From contig CALOEL010000007.1 in the NCBI GenBank assembly GCA_942492375.1, positions 1 to 64,000 of the forward strand: 64,000 nucleotides of DNA, given 5' to 3'. The DNA is from JAHEAO01 sp942492375. Lineage in GTDB: Bacteria; Pseudomonadota; Alphaproteobacteria; Rhodobacterales; Rhodobacteraceae. The translations under genes were made by a program, and so were the position numbers. A model generated the notes under the pieces. The model saw only the letters and a list, made by a program, of their open reading frames with translations, made no database searches and had not been told where the DNA came from. This document shows, in pieces, positions 34,561 through 43,192 of this stretch; position 1 is the stretch's first letter, and each line of letters begins with the position of its first letter.

Positions 34561-35160
34561 ATGGCCGGCAGAAGGTTGGAATCGCCCTCCGCCATGGACA
34601 ACGCCTCGCTGGTGCGTGAATTGGTTCGGACCGGTGATGATGACCTCTTCCAGGCCCTGGTCGAGAGATACAGGGACAGGGTCTTCAGGCTGGCGGTGTC
34701 CATGCTTGGCCCGGGCAACGAGGCGGAGGCCGAGGATGTCGCCCAGGAGGTTTTCGTCCTGGTCTACCGCAAGCTCGACTCCTTCCGTCATGACAGCGAC
34801 TTCTCGACCTGGCTGTTCAGGATGACCAGGAACAGGGCGATCGACCGATTGCGCAAGGCCAGGATGCGCCACCGTCATGTGGGAGACGAGGAACTGCGGT
34901 CGATGCCGTCGCTCGAGACCTCGGCCGATCCAGAGATGGTTGCGGCAGCCGGTGAGCGGCGCTCCGCTGTACTGCAGCATGTCCAAGGTTTACCCGATCT
35001 GCAACGCACCGTGGTGTATCTCTATTACTGGATGGGTAGCAGCGTGGCGGAAATCGGAGAAATGCTGAACACGAATGTCCAGACGGTCAAATCGCACCTG
35101 CACCGGGCCAGGCGCCGACTGGCCCTGGAGTTCGAAGCCGAAGGGTGGCGTGATGCCTGA
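34561..35160 (+). CDS. ECF-type RNA polymerase sigma factor
   Basis: Sigma70 region 2 is seen in LVERYRDRVFRLAVSML, DVAQEVFVLVYRKLDSFRHD and STWLFRMTRNRAIDRLRKAR. Region 4 is seen in GLPDLQRTVVYLYYWMGSSV, AEIGEMLNTNVQTVKSHLHR. The start is uncertain: ATG 34561 is used, but GTG 34519 (just after the upstream stop) and ATG 34594, which best fits the usual ECF N-terminus, are equally possible. The stop codon overlaps the next gene. Confidence 0.88.
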   Translation: MAGRRLESPSAMDNASLVRELVRTGDDDLFQALVERYRDRVFRLAVSMLGPGNEAEAEDVAQEVFVLVYRKLDSFRHDSDFSTWLFRMTRNRAIDRLRKARMRHRHVGDEELRSMPSLETSADPEMVAAAGERRSAVLQHVQGLPDLQRTVVYLYYWMGSSVAEIGEMLNTNVQTVKSHLHRARRRLALEFEAEGWRDA

Positions 35161-35509
35161 CAAAAAGGACGAAGGTGCCGACCGGATGATCCGCGATGCT
35201 TTCGCGGCGACGACGCGGCCGTCCCCCTCGCTCTATTTCAACAGCAGATTACGGGTCGCCCTGGCCGAGGAGAAACGCCGCAAGCGTGCCGCCAAAACGA
35301 GGATGCGGATCATGCAGGCGTACTGGGTACTTTCCGGACTGGCCGCGGTTTCCATTGTGTCGATGCTGCCGTGGTCGGAAACACCGGGCGGCGCTTGGCT
35401 GCCGCTACTGGTCGTGACGGCGGTGGTGGCCCTGCCGATGGCGCTGGTTCGTGTCGACCTCGTCGACCTCATCCTCGGATCGGTGGAGAAGATGCGGGAT
35501 CACGCCTGA
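35153..35509 (+). CDS. Small membrane protein, possible anti-sigma factor
   Basis: A 118-residue protein with a soluble N-terminus (EGADRMIRDAFAATTRPSPS) and two hydrophobic segments at about residues 55-72 and 82-98. It overlaps the sigma gene by eight bases. The arrangement (sigma, then a short cytosolic-plus-membrane protein) is that of many sigma/anti-sigma pairs, but there is no zinc-binding HxxxCxxC motif, so the anti-sigma role is only contextual. Confidence 0.55.
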   Translation: MPDKKDEGADRMIRDAFAATTRPSPSLYFNSRLRVALAEEKRRKRAAKTRMRIMQAYWVLSGLAAVSIVSMLPWSETPGGAWLPLLVVTAVVALPMALVRVDLVDLILGSVEKMRDHA

Positions 35510-35548
35510 TCGGCTTCGCCCTAAACAACAAAAAATGGAGGCAAGAAA

Positions 35549-36589
35549 ATGAGCTTTCGAATCGCGACGGCCGTGGTGACTCTGATTGGAGCGTTTGTTT
35601 TCGGTATTGGCGGTGGGACATCGACCGCTTGCTCCGTATTTCAAATCGTGGATGGTGAAATTGTAGTCACCGGCTATAACTTTGATTGGTTCAAACCGCT
35701 CAATGCCACCGCGTATGTCAATCCGCGTGGTGCCAAAAAGGTGGCGCTGGCGCCCGGCGGCGACAAGGCTGCCGAGTGGACCGCGCGCTTTGGCAGCATC
35801 ACCTTTACTGGATTCGGACGAGAGTTTCCCTTTGGCGGGATGAATGAAACCGGGCTGGTTGTGGTCCAGGCGTGGCTGGGTGCGACAACCTATCCAGAAA
35901 TCGACAAACGCGCTTCTCTCAGCGAGCTCCAGTGGATTCAGTATCAGCTCGATACGGCGGAGACGATTGACGATGTCATCGCCAGCGACAATGATGTTCG
36001 GATTTCAAAATTCTCGGTGGCGCCGCTCCATTTTTTTGTCAGCGACCGATCCGGCAAGACGGCGATTATCGAGTTTCTTGATGGGAAGTTGTCGGCATCT
36101 TCAGGAGAGCGGATGCCGGTCAATATGATGGTCAACACGCCTTACCAACAGTGCCTGAGCGAGTATGATGAGAATGCGCCACTCGATGCGGAAAATCGAT
36201 TCGCCGTAGGCGCTCGGATGGTCCAGGATTGGCGTCCCGGATCACAACCGCTGGAGCATTATGCCTTCACGACGCTCGACAAACTGACTCGAGCTGGTAC
36301 GCGATGGTCAGTGGCCTTTAATTCGGCGACAAACGAAGTCCACTATCGTGTTACGGGTGCCGAAGATTTCGAGCAATTCGATGCGGATGATTTGAAATTT
36401 TCCTGTGGAGAGACGGATCTTCAGCTTCTGCTGGCTGATGGTGCCGAGAGTGCCGGTTCGGGTTTCACGGCCTATGATGCAGTGGCAGATCGGGAGCAGA
36501 TTCTGGCCAATGGGGCGACTATTCCCAATTCTGATATTCAGGTCTGGGAGGCGATGGCTGAATACTCGCGATTGGCCGGGTGTCAGTAG
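35549..36589 (+). CDS. Linear-amide C-N hydrolase (choloylglycine hydrolase / penicillin V acylase family)
   Basis: A 346-residue Ntn hydrolase. Signal peptide to about residue 27 (TSTAC), giving Cys28 as N-terminal nucleophile in ACSVFQIVDGEIVVTGYNFD. The family pattern continues with FGGMNETGLVVVQAWLG, then a conserved Asn region MVNTPYQQC and RWSVAFNSATNEVHYR. Members cleave bile-salt amides, penicillin V or acyl-homoserine lactones; the exported form favours a periplasmic role. AT content and codon choice look higher than in its neighbours, which may indicate transfer. GGAGGC precedes the start. Confidence 0.85.
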   Translation: MSFRIATAVVTLIGAFVFGIGGGTSTACSVFQIVDGEIVVTGYNFDWFKPLNATAYVNPRGAKKVALAPGGDKAAEWTARFGSITFTGFGREFPFGGMNETGLVVVQAWLGATTYPEIDKRASLSELQWIQYQLDTAETIDDVIASDNDVRISKFSVAPLHFFVSDRSGKTAIIEFLDGKLSASSGERMPVNMMVNTPYQQCLSEYDENAPLDAENRFAVGARMVQDWRPGSQPLEHYAFTTLDKLTRAGTRWSVAFNSATNEVHYRVTGAEDFEQFDADDLKFSCGETDLQLLLADGAESAGSGFTAYDAVADREQILANGATIPNSDIQVWEAMAEYSRLAGCQ

Positions 36590-36599
36590 CGGGTGATGA

Positions 36600-36774
36600 T
36601 CCTAATCAGTGAGAAGCGCTTAGAGGCATCGACGACACCGGTGCCACCCTTCGCATAGTTTGACTCGAGAACCGTGAAGCTTGTGACGCCTTGGGGCAAA
36701 CAATGCGAAGAGTGGCACCTGGCACGTCGAAGCGGGAAGCGGTCACCGGGTTGTCGCCGAAGCGAGAAGCGCTT
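36600..36774. repeat. GGTGCCAC-type palindrome, member 2
   Basis: Left arm 36640-36662 and right arm 36697-36719 (CAAACAATGCGAAGAGTGGC, extending to CACC) are 23 bases with two mismatches. AGAAGCGCTT occurs on both outer edges. It fills the whole gap between the acylase and nrdJ genes. Confidence 0.85.
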
Positions 36775-39700
36775 CTACGAACAGCCGGTGGTCCCCCCAC
36801 ACGAGTCACACTTCAAGCACGTGCCATTCCGCACCAAGGTGAGCGCGCCGCACTCGGGACACGGATCGCCCTCGTAGCCCATGTAACGTGCCTTCTGGGA
36901 TGCGGCCTGATCCTGGCTGAGCGAGGTGCGGCCGGTGGCGACCGGGGCCGACGCGGCGGCAATATCGCCGCCACTCTGATTCACCGCGATGGCGTGGACC
37001 TCCGCCAGATCATTCGGGTCGGGTGGAATCTTGTGTTGGTCGGAGCCCGTGCCGACGGCGTCGTGGCGCAGGTCTTCGAGCGAGACCTGCGCGAGGTCGT
37101 CGCGGTCGAGATAGGTGATGGCGAGTTCGCGGAAGATGTAGTCGATGACCGAGGTCGCCATCTTGATCCGATCGTGGCCACCCACCATGCCCGAGGGCTC
37201 GAAACGGGTGAAGACGAAGGCGTCGACGTATTCTTCGAGGGGAACTCCGTATTGGAGACCGAGCGACACCGCGATCGCAAAGCAATTCATCAGAGAGCGG
37301 AAGGCGGCGCCTTCACGGTGCATGTCGAGGAAAATCTCGCCGACTGCGCCGGTTTCGTACTCGCCGGTACGGATATAGACCTTGTGGCCGCCAACCGAGG
37401 CTTTTTGGGTGAAGCCGGAGCGCCGGCCGGGAAGGCGATTACGGCGAGCCTGGTAACGGATGACGACCCGTTCGGCCATAGATTCGGCGACCCTGGCTGG
37501 ATCGCCCGAGGCCACCGCTTCGCTCAGAGCTTCCTCCTCTTCGACATCCATCGCGATGCTCAGAGGCTGGCTCAGCTTGGATCCGTCGCGATAGAGCGCG
37601 ACCGCTTTGAGCATTTTCTGCCACGCCAGATAGAATGCGCGTTTTATGTCATCGAGAGTCGCCTCGGCAGGCATATTGATGGTCTTGGAGATGGCGCCCG
37701 AGATAAAAGGCTGGGCCGCTGCCATCATCAAAATATGGCCGTCGTAGCGGATCGAGCGGGTGCCGCGCTTTCCGCAACGGTTGGCGCAGTCGAAGACCGG
37801 CAGGTGCTTGGCCGCGAGGTGGGGGGCGCCCTCGACGGTCATGGTTCCGCAAGCCCAGGTGTTGGCGGTTTCGATCTCCTCAGCGTTAAACCCGAGACGG
37901 GCGAGGACATCGAGGGACCAATCGCCGATCTCCTCATCAGAAAGACCGAGCGCGCGGAGAGTCTCTTCGCCGACCACATGCGGCGCGAATGCGTTGGATA
38001 TTTCGAAGGAGGTCGGCAGGGCCTTTTCAATCTGGGCGATCACCTCATCACTGAACCCCTTGGCTTTGAGGGCCTCGTGATCGATCGTCGGGCAGCCCTC
38101 GAGGGTGCCATGGCCAATCGTGTGGGCGACGATGTCGTCGATCTGTCCGTTTGTGTAGCCGAGGGTTGTCAGCGCCGCCGGGATGCCCTGATTGGCGATC
38201 TTGAAATAGCCTCCACCGGCGAGCTTTTTGAACTTGACGAGGGCGAAATCAGGTTCGATGCCGGTGGTGTCGCAATCCATCACAAGACCAATGGTGCCGG
38301 TCGGGGCCAGTACGGTCGCCTGTGCGTTGCGGAAGCCGTGTTCGGTGCCGAGCTCGACGGCCCGGTTCCAAACGTCTCGGGCGGCTGCGAGGAGATCGGG
38401 CGGTGTTGTTTCGGCGGCAAGTCCAATCGGCTTGATCGTCAGGCCCTCGTACATCTCGGGCGGTGCATCATATGCCGCCCGGCGATGGTTGCCGATGACC
38501 CTCAGCATGTGCTCGCGGTTTTCCTCGAAACCGGCGAAGGGACCGATCTCCTTGGCCATTTCGGCCGAGGTTGTGTAGGACTCGCCGGTCATGATCGAGG
38601 TAATGGCCCCACAGATCGAACGACCCTTGTCCGAGTCGTAGGGGATACCCATCCGCATCAACAACGAACCGATGTTGGCGAATCCAAGACCCAGTGTCCG
38701 GTAGCGGTAGCTGAGCTCGGCGATGCTGCGCGACGGGAACGAAGCCATCAGCACCGAAATCTCGAGCACGATGGTCCACAGACGCACGGCGTGACGGAAG
38801 GTTTCGATGTCGAATTGTCCGTCCTCACCGAGGAACCTGACGAGGTTCAATGACGCCAGATTGCAGGCGGTGTCGTCAAGGAACATGTACTCGGAACAGG
38901 GGTTGGAGGCGTTGATGCGGCCGCTCGCCGGGCAGGTATGCCACTCGTTGATGGTGTCGTCGTACTGGAGGCCGGGATCGGCGCACTCCCAGGCGGCGAG
39001 GGTGACATCGTTCCAGAGTTTTGCCGCCGGGACCTTTCGCGCCACCTCACCGTCAGTGCGGTTGACCAGCGTCCAGTTTCGGTTGACCTCCAGGGCGCCA
39101 AAGAAGGCATTGGGGACGCGAACGCTGTTGTTGGCGTTCTGGCCCGACACGGTGTAGTAGGCGTCCGAATCCCAGTCCGTGTCGTACTCTTCAACCGGAT
39201 AGGATCGGATGTCTTGCGCTGCAAGCTGCAGAACGCGCTGGATCGAGCCGTCGGGTACCCCCTGGCGGCGAGCGGAGACAATCCGGACGCGGAGCTCGGT
39301 GTTCTCCGAGAGATCCATGACCGGGCTCGCCGAGTCTTCCGGAAAACACGCGTCGAGGATTGATTGCAGCTGCCGCCGCAGAAGACGCGAACCGGTCACG
39401 ATGGCCGCCACCTTGCGCTCTTCGACAGCCTTCCAGGAGATGAATTCTTCGACGTCAGGATGGTCGAGGTCCAGACAGACCATTTTGGCGGCGCGACGGG
39501 TGGTGCCGCCCGACTTGATCGCTCCGGCCGCCCGGTCGCCGATCTTCAGAAATGACATCAGCCCTGATGAGCGGCCACCGCCCGACAGCGGTTCGCCGAA
39601 GCCGCGCAGCCTGGAGAAGTTGGTACCGGTGCCCGAACCGTATTTGAAGAGGCGTGCTTCGCGCACCCACAGGTTCATGATGCCGCCGTCGTTGACCAGA

Positions 39701-40272
39701 TCGTCACTCACCGATTGGATGAAGCATGCGTGCGGCTGGGGGTGCTCATACGCGCTGGATGAAGTTTTGAGCTTGCCGGTTTTGGGATCCGCGTACCAAT
39801 GGCCCTGGGCCGGCCCGGTTATGCCGTACGCCCAGTGCAAACCGGTATTGAACCACTGTGGAGAGTTCGGCGCGGCCAACTGGCCGGCGAGCATGTATCG
39901 AAGCTCGTCGTGGAACGCTTCAGCGTCCTCTTCCGAATCGAAGTAATCGTGCTCTTTGCCCCAATGGGCCCAGCACCCGGCGAGTCGATCAAAGACCTGG
40001 CGCGCGTCGCGTTCGGGCCCGGTGACCGGTTCGCCGCTCTCTGAGACCTCCGGTGTGCCGTCCTCACCGACTTGAGGCACTCCCGCTTTGCGGAAATATT
40101 TCTGGACCAGCACATCAACCGCGACCTGGGACCAGCTCTTGGGGACTTTCACCGCGTCCATGGAAAAGACCAGGGTACCGTCGGGATTTCGTATCTCCGA
40201 CGCGCGCTCTTCGAACTCGATTTTCTCGTAAGGGTCTTTACCGGCGCAGGTAAAGCGACGCGTGACCTTCAT
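36775..40272 (-). CDS. nrdJ: Coenzyme B12-dependent ribonucleotide reductase (class II)
   Basis: A 1165-residue reductase that makes deoxyribonucleotides using adenosylcobalamin, with or without oxygen. Motifs: an early NSPQWFNTGLHWAYG, GSGTGTNFSRLRG, GGTTRRAAKMVCLDLDHPD, NPCSEYMFLDDTACNLASLN (radical and substrate Cys region) and VLAPTGTIGLVMDCDTTGIE. The C-terminus ends in a zinc-ribbon-like CPECGALTLVRNGTCLKC followed by CGGTTGCS, the redox-active and Zn-binding tail of the NrdJ type. Start ATG 40272 follows GGGAGGACG. Its promoter carries twin NrdR boxes. Confidence 0.95.
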   Translation of the reverse strand: MKVTRRFTCAGKDPYEKIEFEERASEIRNPDGTLVFSMDAVKVPKSWSQVAVDVLVQKYFRKAGVPQVGEDGTPEVSESGEPVTGPERDARQVFDRLAGCWAHWGKEHDYFDSEEDAEAFHDELRYMLAGQLAAPNSPQWFNTGLHWAYGITGPAQGHWYADPKTGKLKTSSSAYEHPQPHACFIQSVSDDLVNDGGIMNLWVREARLFKYGSGTGTNFSRLRGFGEPLSGGGRSSGLMSFLKIGDRAAGAIKSGGTTRRAAKMVCLDLDHPDVEEFISWKAVEERKVAAIVTGSRLLRRQLQSILDACFPEDSASPVMDLSENTELRVRIVSARRQGVPDGSIQRVLQLAAQDIRSYPVEEYDTDWDSDAYYTVSGQNANNSVRVPNAFFGALEVNRNWTLVNRTDGEVARKVPAAKLWNDVTLAAWECADPGLQYDDTINEWHTCPASGRINASNPCSEYMFLDDTACNLASLNLVRFLGEDGQFDIETFRHAVRLWTIVLEISVLMASFPSRSIAELSYRYRTLGLGFANIGSLLMRMGIPYDSDKGRSICGAITSIMTGESYTTSAEMAKEIGPFAGFEENREHMLRVIGNHRRAAYDAPPEMYEGLTIKPIGLAAETTPPDLLAAARDVWNRAVELGTEHGFRNAQATVLAPTGTIGLVMDCDTTGIEPDFALVKFKKLAGGGYFKIANQGIPAALTTLGYTNGQIDDIVAHTIGHGTLEGCPTIDHEALKAKGFSDEVIAQIEKALPTSFEISNAFAPHVVGEETLRALGLSDEEIGDWSLDVLARLGFNAEEIETANTWACGTMTVEGAPHLAAKHLPVFDCANRCGKRGTRSIRYDGHILMMAAAQPFISGAISKTINMPAEATLDDIKRAFYLAWQKMLKAVALYRDGSKLSQPLSIAMDVEEEEALSEAVASGDPARVAESMAERVVIRYQARRNRLPGRRSGFTQKASVGGHKVYIRTGEYETGAVGEIFLDMHREGAAFRSLMNCFAIAVSLGLQYGVPLEEYVDAFVFTRFEPSGMVGGHDRIKMATSVIDYIFRELAITYLDRDDLAQVSLEDLRHDAVGTGSDQHKIPPDPNDLAEVHAIAVNQSGGDIAAASAPVATGRTSLSQDQAASQKARYMGYEGDPCPECGALTLVRNGTCLKCDSCGGTTGCS

Positions 40273-40376
40273 TATTTACTCTCGTCCTCCCTGAACTGGC
40301 CGCTTTCTGGCGCAGAAACTCCCCCTAAAATACCCCTCTGTAGCACCGGCATGTGGAATCTATGCGCTCGACTCCG

Positions 40377-40424
40377 ACCACTATATCTTGGGCCCCCAAC
40401 CGTTGTCAACACTACATCTTGCGG
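40377..40424 (-). promoter_or_regulatory. Twin NrdR boxes over the nrdJ promoter
   Basis: Two boxes related to the NrdR consensus ACACWATATATWGTGT: CACTATATCTTG (40379-40390) and CACTACATCTTG (40410-40421), exactly 31 bp apart, close to three helical turns. On the minus strand the sigma70 promoter TTGACA (40404-40409), 16 bp, GATATA (40382-40387) is embedded in them, so NrdR binding would block RNA polymerase. The rest of the 340-base gap (40425-40613) shows no gene. Confidence 0.72.
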
Positions 40425-40613
40425 TCTTGGAGGGAAATTTTCGGCGTGGAAGTGTTGATTCATGAGGCACTTCTGGATCCCCCTTTCGACCCATATTGTT
40501 GGACCGGCCATTGTCTCGAAAAACAACCTGAAGAGGAGACACTGACTCGAGGATTGAATAGGTCGTGGAAGACAACTCTGGCGACCGTCAGACATAAACC
40601 CAACCACGGCGGA

Positions 40614-41633
40614 TCAGGGCCGATAGAGATCACGGATCCTGGGGATCAGGTAGTCCGCAAAACCGCTCTCGAGATCGTATTGTGGTGCCAACCCCCAGTC
40701 AGAGCGGGCTGCGGAGTCATCGACATCAGCTGGCCAGCTATCGACAATGGCCTGCCGTTTGAGATCCGGTTCAAAGGAAATGTCGGCCTCCGGAAAACCT
40801 CCCATCACCAACGAGCGAATCTCATCGGCCGAAGGATTGAAGGCAGTGATGTTGTATACGCTTCGACCGAGCGAAGATCTCTCCGCTTTTGCCAGCTTCA
40901 CCAGGGCGTCGACGGCGTCGGGCATCACCATGAACGGAATTCTGGTGTCAGGGCGCACGAAGCAGGCGTACGCCCTGCCACTTGCCGCGGCGTGTACCAT
41001 TTCCGGTGCGAAGTCGGAGGTTCCTCCCGAAGGAACCGTCACCGCAGAAATCAGACCCGGGAACCGAATTGCGCGAAAGTCGACCTTGCCTGAAAGAGAT
41101 TCAGCGGCCAGTTGCTTGTAGTGGCGAGCGAAATAGCGCCCGAGGTGCTCACAATAGAGTTTGTTGCAGCCGTACATTGTTGTTGGATGGTTCCACTCGT
41201 ACTCACGCACCGCACCTTCTGCGGTCTTGGTTTCGAGATCCGGGAGGCCGTAGGCTGCAATCGAGGAGGGATAGAGGAAGACCACGGCCCGCCCATGGGA
41301 CTCCCCTTGAGCCTGGGCGAAATCGAGAAGTTTGAGGGTGCCCTCCACGTTGACCTGGTGGCCGGTGACCGGAGTGAACTCGGCGCGCGTCGAGAGGATC
41401 GCGGCGAGGTGGTAGATTCTCTCGACCTCGTATTCGGAGAGGATTCGCTCGAGGAGATGAGTTTCGAGGATCGAACCCTGATACTCCTTCTCTACAAGTG
41501 AGGCGAGCCTGGGCTCGAGGGGCTGGAGGTCGATGGTGATGATCGCGGAGTCGCCGTCCGCAGTGAGCCGCTCGATCAGGCCGTGACCGATTTCGCCGCC
41601 GGCACCGGTGATCAGGGTTACGTGCTTGCGCAT
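40614..41633 (-). CDS. SDR-family NAD-dependent epimerase/dehydrogenase, threonine 3-dehydrogenase-like
   Basis: A 339-residue extended SDR. The Rossmann motif is TLITGAGGEIGHGLIERL; the catalytic Ser is in LYPSSIAAYGLP and the Tyr/Lys pair in YGCNK. Other features are HLAAILSTRAE and IRFPGLISAVTVPSGGTSDF. The overall pattern resembles SDR-type L-threonine 3-dehydrogenase or UDP-sugar epimerase; I favour the former, with moderate confidence. AGGAGCGATTC precedes ATG 41633. Convergent or tandem with nrdJ (same strand, upstream of its promoter). Confidence 0.78.
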   Translation of the reverse strand: MRKHVTLITGAGGEIGHGLIERLTADGDSAIITIDLQPLEPRLASLVEKEYQGSILETHLLERILSEYEVERIYHLAAILSTRAEFTPVTGHQVNVEGTLKLLDFAQAQGESHGRAVVFLYPSSIAAYGLPDLETKTAEGAVREYEWNHPTTMYGCNKLYCEHLGRYFARHYKQLAAESLSGKVDFRAIRFPGLISAVTVPSGGTSDFAPEMVHAAASGRAYACFVRPDTRIPFMVMPDAVDALVKLAKAERSSLGRSVYNITAFNPSADEIRSLVMGGFPEADISFEPDLKRQAIVDSWPADVDDSAARSDWGLAPQYDLESGFADYLIPRIRDLYRP

Positions 41634-41689
41634 GAATCGCTCCTCCGCGTGCCAGAGTCCTCGACGCGCCGGTTGCTGTCAAGAGCGCT

Positions 41690-41895
41690 TCACGCTTCGG
41701 CGACAACCCGGTCTGCACTTCTCGCTTCGTCGTGCAAGGTGCCACCCTTCGCATTGTTTGACTCAAGGGCGTTGAAGCTGGTAACGAGATCGGGGCAAAC
41801 AATGCGAAGAGTGGCACCAGAGTCGTCGAAGCATCTGCGCGCGTCCCGTAGCCCGAACGGTGGCACCTGTGTCGTCGAAGCCTCAGCGCGCTTCT
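41690..41895. repeat. GGTGCCAC-type palindrome, member 3, plus a second half-site
   Basis: Arms 41738-41760 and 41796-41818 match with one mismatch in 23. CTTCTCGCTTCG occurs outside the left arm, and a further ACGGTGGCACCTGTGTCGTC half-site follows at about 41858. The gap 41634-42059 otherwise contains nothing recognised except the macA upstream sequence. Confidence 0.85.
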
Positions 41896-42059
41896 CATTG
41901 CCAAGTGGCCGGTCTGCCCGATTCAAACCCCTCCACCGCCCGGCGCATCAAATAAAAGAGGCAACGAAACGGGAAAGAAATGCCTTCAGACGACACTGAA
42001 CTTCTTCGCTCGAAATTACGTACTTGCATGCAGGGTCGGATGACTCACGGAGGACCAGG

Positions 42060-43160
42060 ATGGCAAAAGTACTGAGACTGCTGTTGATTGTGATCGTGGT
42101 GGCAGGTGCTGCGGGCGGCATCTACGCGTGGGTTGGATCTCACGGCACCGACGAAAACGGAAACACTCTTGTCGAAGCCGAGATCGGCTCGATCACCGAG
42201 AAGGCGCTTGCGGTGGGTCAGATCGAGCCGCGCGAACGCTTTCAGATCAAGTCGAAGATCTCGGGCATCGTTGCTCGCTGCTATGTGGAGATCGGTGATA
42301 CGGTCGAAGCAGGCGACGCTCTCTTCGAAATTGCACCCGACCCTACACCGCAGGAGCTCCTCAACGTGAGCCACCGAGTGCATTCGTCGGAGGCCAGCTT
42401 CCTCAAGGCCAAGGCTGACTTCGAACGTGGCGAAGAGCTCCACCAGGAGGGACTGATGTCGAAGGGTGATCTCGACGCCCTGCGCGAGATTTACGAGCTG
42501 GGGCGCATCGCCCGACAGCAAGCCTTCGACAACCGCGACCTGACCCGCAGTGGTCGGGTGACCGGGGGCGACACCGAGGTCGAGGCAATCATCCGAACCA
42601 CCGCCAGCGGCACCGTGCTCTCGCGAGCCGTCAACGTCGGTGACCCGGTGGTCCCGCTGACCTCCTACCAGCCCGGAACCGAACTTGCCTCGGTGGCTGA
42701 TATGGGAGATCTGATCTTCAAGGGTACGGTCGACGAGATCGACGTCGGCAAGATCACGGTCGACATGCCGTGCCGTATCAAGGTCGGCGCCCTCCCGGAC
42801 GACATCGTCACGGGACGCTTGTCACGGATCGCACCACAGGCTCAGAAGAGCGAGGGCGCGACCCTCTTCGATGTCGAGATCGAGCTCGATCCGGATCAAC
42901 AGGTGACCCTCCGCGCCGGTTACTCGGCCAACGCCGATGTCGTGATCCGCGAGAAAAATGACATTGTCCTCATCCCGGAGCGCCTCGTGCTCTTCGAAGA
43001 CGAGAAGACATTTGTTGAAGTCCCCGGCGTCGGCCCCGAGGCCGAGCCGAGCAAGATCGAGGTCGAGTTGGGCCTCTCCGATGGCCTCAATGTCGAGATC
43101 GTCTCGGGCGTCGCCGAGGGTGAGCAGATCGTCCAAAGGCCGCCGAAAGAAATTACGTAG
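42060..43160 (+). CDS. Periplasmic adaptor of a MacAB-type efflux system
   Basis: A 366-residue membrane-fusion protein: one N-terminal membrane anchor (residues 4-22), a lipoyl-like half GIVARCYVEIGDTVEAGDAL, a coiled hairpin region (about 105-160) and the second barrel half, ending in VVIREKNDIVLIPERLVLF. It would link the two permeases to an outer-membrane channel. GGAGGACCAGG is just before ATG 42060. No TolC-like gene is adjacent; the one at 56.8 kb could serve. Confidence 0.88.
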   Translation: MAKVLRLLLIVIVVAGAAGGIYAWVGSHGTDENGNTLVEAEIGSITEKALAVGQIEPRERFQIKSKISGIVARCYVEIGDTVEAGDALFEIAPDPTPQELLNVSHRVHSSEASFLKAKADFERGEELHQEGLMSKGDLDALREIYELGRIARQQAFDNRDLTRSGRVTGGDTEVEAIIRTTASGTVLSRAVNVGDPVVPLTSYQPGTELASVADMGDLIFKGTVDEIDVGKITVDMPCRIKVGALPDDIVTGRLSRIAPQAQKSEGATLFDVEIELDPDQQVTLRAGYSANADVVIREKNDIVLIPERLVLFEDEKTFVEVPGVGPEAEPSKIEVELGLSDGLNVEIVSGVAEGEQIVQRPPKEIT

Positions 43161-43192
43161 TTGAATTAGGAATTAGGAATTAGGAATTAGGA
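43161..43192. repeat. AATTAGG heptamer array between adaptor and permease
   Basis: Four consecutive units fill the entire gap; the array ends directly at the next ATG and there is no separate ribosome-binding site. Confidence 0.85.

Noticed and set aside
36691..38853. 720-codon open frame on the plus strand
   Set aside because: Antisense to nrdJ, whose protein is clearly conserved; high-GC codon bias opens the opposite strand.
40273..40613. Cobalamin riboswitch upstream of B12-dependent nrdJ
   Set aside because: No B12-box-like sequence or long leader is seen; the transcript would begin near 40375 and the region is explained by the promoter and NrdR boxes.
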